Shown here one piece after another: positions 50,571-52,496 of a stretch of 52,496 bases of DNA; positions within the stretch are counted from its first letter, which is position 1; the number at the start of each line of letters is the position of its first letter. The translations under genes and the position numbers were made by a program. The DNA is taken from positions 1 through 52,496 of the forward strand of contig JWKQ01000002.1 of assembly GCA_000806115.1 (NCBI GenBank). Reading direction: 5' to 3'. The stretch is from an archaeon GW2011_AR5. Its GTDB lineage: Archaea > Aenigmatarchaeota > Aenigmatarchaeia > GW2011-AR5. Below the pieces are notes generated by a model, which had not been told where the DNA came from, ran no database searches, and saw only the letters and a list, made by a program, of their open reading frames with translations.

Positions 50571-52496
50571 GCTTTCGCGAGCGTGTGCGTTTTCTGATGG
50601 AGTGTCAATGCTCTTTTTGTCTTAAGCTGCTTACCGCACGTGCATCGCAACTGCTCGGCTTCCTTGCTCGCTTTCCTGCTCGCTATCTGCGCCTGCTTCA
50701 GCCTGTTCTTGTCAAGCCAGTCCTCTTTTGTCTTGCACGTCGGGTCAAGGCACATCCTGAACGGGCGCGCTCCCGGCTTCTGGACCTGTATTATCGGCTG
50801 CTTGCATGTGTCGCAAGATTTGTCCGTGGACATTATCAGCCCCTCTCTCGGCAGCGGGAATCCTGTCCTGCATCCTTTCGGATACCCTGTGCATCCGACG
50901 AAGCGCTTGCCTGTCCTCCAGTTCTTGTGGACCTTGAGCGTGCCGCCGCAGCTTAAGCAGGTACCAAGCTTCGACTGCTTGTCCTGCGTCGCGATGACTG
51001 ATTCAGTCAGCAGTTCCCCTATCTTCTTTTCCTTCTTCCTGAACGCGTCGCAGATTTTTGTTATTCTTTTCTTTGCGTCGTCAAGCACGTCCTCTCTCTT
51101 CGCTTTCCCGTTTTCTATCAGTTCCGTCATTTCCTCGAAATGTCCCGTCAGCTTTTCCGATATGACGTCCGGGATGTTCTTCTCAAGTATGTCGGAGAGC
51201 TGCTCGCCAAGCTCCGTCACTTCTATGCTCTTCCCGAGAAGGTATCCTCGGTTGTAAAGTATCTGGAGTATCTGCGCCCTGGTTGCTTTTGTGCCGAGGT
51301 TTCTCTGTTCCATTTCTTTTAGCACGGAACCTTGCGAGAAGCGGGGGGGAGGCTGCGTTTCCTTCGCAAGCATGTCTATTTTTTTGACGGGCATCGAGTC
51401 GCCGGTTTTTATGTTGGGCAGTATTATTTCCTCGCGCTGGGCGTACTTGCCGTAAAGGGAAGTCCACCCGGCTTCGATTGTCTTCTTTCCGCTCAATGAG
51501 AATACGACGCCGTTCGCGTCTAGTTCTATCTTGTTCGACTCCCTCTTTGCCGGCTGCCCGAACACCGCAAGGAATCTTCTGACTATCAGGTCGTAAACCT
51601 TCTGCTGCTTTTCGCCAGTTTTCTTGTACACGCCCGTTGGGTATACCGCAGGGTGCGCGGCGTCGGTTCTTGCGCCCTCTTCCGGCTTTAGCTCTCCTGC
51701 CAACAGCTGCTTTGCATCCTTTTCATAATTTTTCTGCTTACCGAGCTGCGTTATTATCTTCTTGTAATTGATATCTTTCGGGAGCTTTTCGCTGCTTGTT
51801 CGCGGGTAGGAAATCATTCCCGCCTGATACAGCGTCTCTGCAATGCTGAGTCCCTGCTGCGGACTGTAGCCGAAGTAGCGGTAAATGTCCGCCAGCATCG
51901 ACGTTGTGTTGTAGGGTTTCGGCGGCGCCTGACTCATCACTTTTTTGGTGATGTTCTTGACCGTTGCAGTCTTGACATTCGCCTTCTTCAGCGTCTCCTC
52001 CGCCGTCTTCTTGTCCCATATCTTTTTCCCGTACTCTGCCGTGAGCAGGGACTTTCCTATCTGGACCTGCATCTCTATTTCCCAGAACGGGTCCGCCTTG
52101 AACGCCTTTATTTTCTTCTCGTGCTTGGTAAGCATGTGAAGGACGGGTCCCTGCACGCGTCCGGTTGAAACTATCCTGAATCTCTTCTGCGCGCTCTTTA
52201 CCGCCAAAGTCAGCGCCCGTGTCAAACTGATGCCCCAGTAAAAGTCCAGGTAATGCCTTGCAAGCCCCGACTCGATGAGATTCTTGTTGAGCTTTGTGGG
52301 GTGCGCGTAGCTGTCAAGCAGCTCCTCCTTCGTCATTGTCGAGAATTTCATGCGGCTTGCGTCTTTTCTTCCGAGAAGGAATTGCAATATATTGAAGCCT
52401 ATCACTTCCCCCTCGTCGTCATAGTCTGTGGCGATGATTACGTCCTTGGCATCTTTAGCAAGAGTCTCTATGTTCCTGAAATAGGGTTCGGTGAAC
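50567..52496 (-). CDS. topA: DNA topoisomerase I, type IA (partial)
   Basis: The gene runs off the right edge; about 642 residues of the C-terminal part are seen. The TOPRIM ATDYDDEGE is at the edge, the active-site Tyr is in GMISYPRTSSE, and three C-terminal zinc motifs follow (CLSCGGTLK...CTGYPKGC, CDTCKQP...CLDPTC, RCTCGKQLKTKRALTLHQKTH). It relaxes negative supercoils. The last finger is C2H2-like with the tail KTHTLAKA. Confidence 0.95.
   Translation of the reverse strand, partial: FTEPYFRNIETLAKDAKDVIIATDYDDEGEVIGFNILQFLLGRKDASRMKFSTMTKEELLDSYAHPTKLNKNLIESGLARHYLDFYWGISLTRALTLAVKSAQKRFRIVSTGRVQGPVLHMLTKHEKKIKAFKADPFWEIEMQVQIGKSLLTAEYGKKIWDKKTAEETLKKANVKTATVKNITKKVMSQAPPKPYNTTSMLADIYRYFGYSPQQGLSIAETLYQAGMISYPRTSSEKLPKDINYKKIITQLGKQKNYEKDAKQLLAGELKPEEGARTDAAHPAVYPTGVYKKTGEKQQKVYDLIVRRFLAVFGQPAKRESNKIELDANGVVFSLSGKKTIEAGWTSLYGKYAQREEIILPNIKTGDSMPVKKIDMLAKETQPPPRFSQGSVLKEMEQRNLGTKATRAQILQILYNRGYLLGKSIEVTELGEQLSDILEKNIPDVISEKLTGHFEEMTELIENGKAKREDVLDDAKKRITKICDAFRKKEKKIGELLTESVIATQDKQSKLGTCLSCGGTLKVHKNWRTGKRFVGCTGYPKGCRTGFPLPREGLIMSTDKSCDTCKQPIIQVQKPGARPFRMCLDPTCKTKEDWLDKNRLKQAQIASRKASKEAEQLRCTCGKQLKTKRALTLHQKTHTLAKA

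Overview
The window is archaeal. The evidence is a 16S rRNA whose 5' end has the archaeal pattern, introns in rRNA and tRNA genes, TATA boxes about 25 bases upstream of many starts (several transcripts look leaderless), and archaeal informational genes: RadB, VAT/Cdc48, an Lhr helicase next to its metallophosphoesterase, type II methionine aminopeptidase, archaeal PEP carboxylase, an archaeal asparagine synthetase of the AsnRS-paralogue type, a class III signal-peptide pilin and a tetraether-synthase-like radical SAM protein. No 23S rRNA lies beside the 16S gene. Together with the compact gene layout and a bacterial-type MetK this would fit a DPANN-like lineage, but the lineage is an inference.

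Layout. 1-600: end of an unknown gene, a 48-residue protein and the 16S 3' trailer. 591-2989 (minus): a 16S gene of about 2.4 kb carrying four insertions, about 926 bases in total, at sites equivalent to roughly E. coli 533, 791, the helix 43 loop and 1499. The last insertion encodes a LAGLIDADG endonuclease. 3-4.1 kb: leader, palindromes and a gene with a one-base frameshift. 4.1-14 kb (mostly minus): acylphosphatase, tRNA-Leu, an endonuclease IV-like protein, a DUF255 thioredoxin protein, Rieske, Mrp, DUF2203, endonuclease III, PHP, PAP2 and an intact 2-oxoacid:ferredoxin oxidoreductase with two tiny genes between its subunits. 14-20.5 kb: an iron-sulfur/radical-SAM cluster with the tetraether-synthase-like protein, three ferredoxins (two lacking a ligand cysteine), a DUF1858-IscA fusion and a secreted CuA cupredoxin. 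20.5-23.5 kb: small and membrane proteins, a SET protein, tRNA-Glu, tRNA-Ser and a twice-interrupted tRNA-Val.

23.5-30.8 kb (plus): acdB-porG-porD-porA, a 2 kb insert of unrelated genes, then porB-acdA. The Por subunits have lost several Fe-S ligands. 30.8-37.8 kb: pilin, MetK, a large exported lamin-tail-domain protein, and Lhr with its phosphoesterase. 37.8-40.1 kb (minus): an unusual trio of PyrE-like phosphoribosyltransferase, SpoT/MESH1-like HD hydrolase and PyrF-like decarboxylase. 40-46 kb: MetAP, a cupin remnant, a pseudo-glutaminase, a zincin, a tiny zinc-ribbon protein and Cdc48. 46-52.5 kb: RadB, asparagine synthetase with an SD-masking hairpin, an UPF0173 hydrolase, PEP carboxylase and topoisomerase I (cut by the window end).

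How they fit together. The Kor/Por-like complexes, ADP-forming acetyl-CoA synthetase and PEP carboxylase suggest fermentative ferredoxin-linked carbon metabolism. The ferredoxins and the Fe-S carrier are positioned to serve the radical SAM enzyme. Two dispersed palindrome families and a terminator-associated repeat recur through the window. One palindrome lies in frame inside acdA and another inside a 16S insertion. No CRISPR array or transposase was seen.
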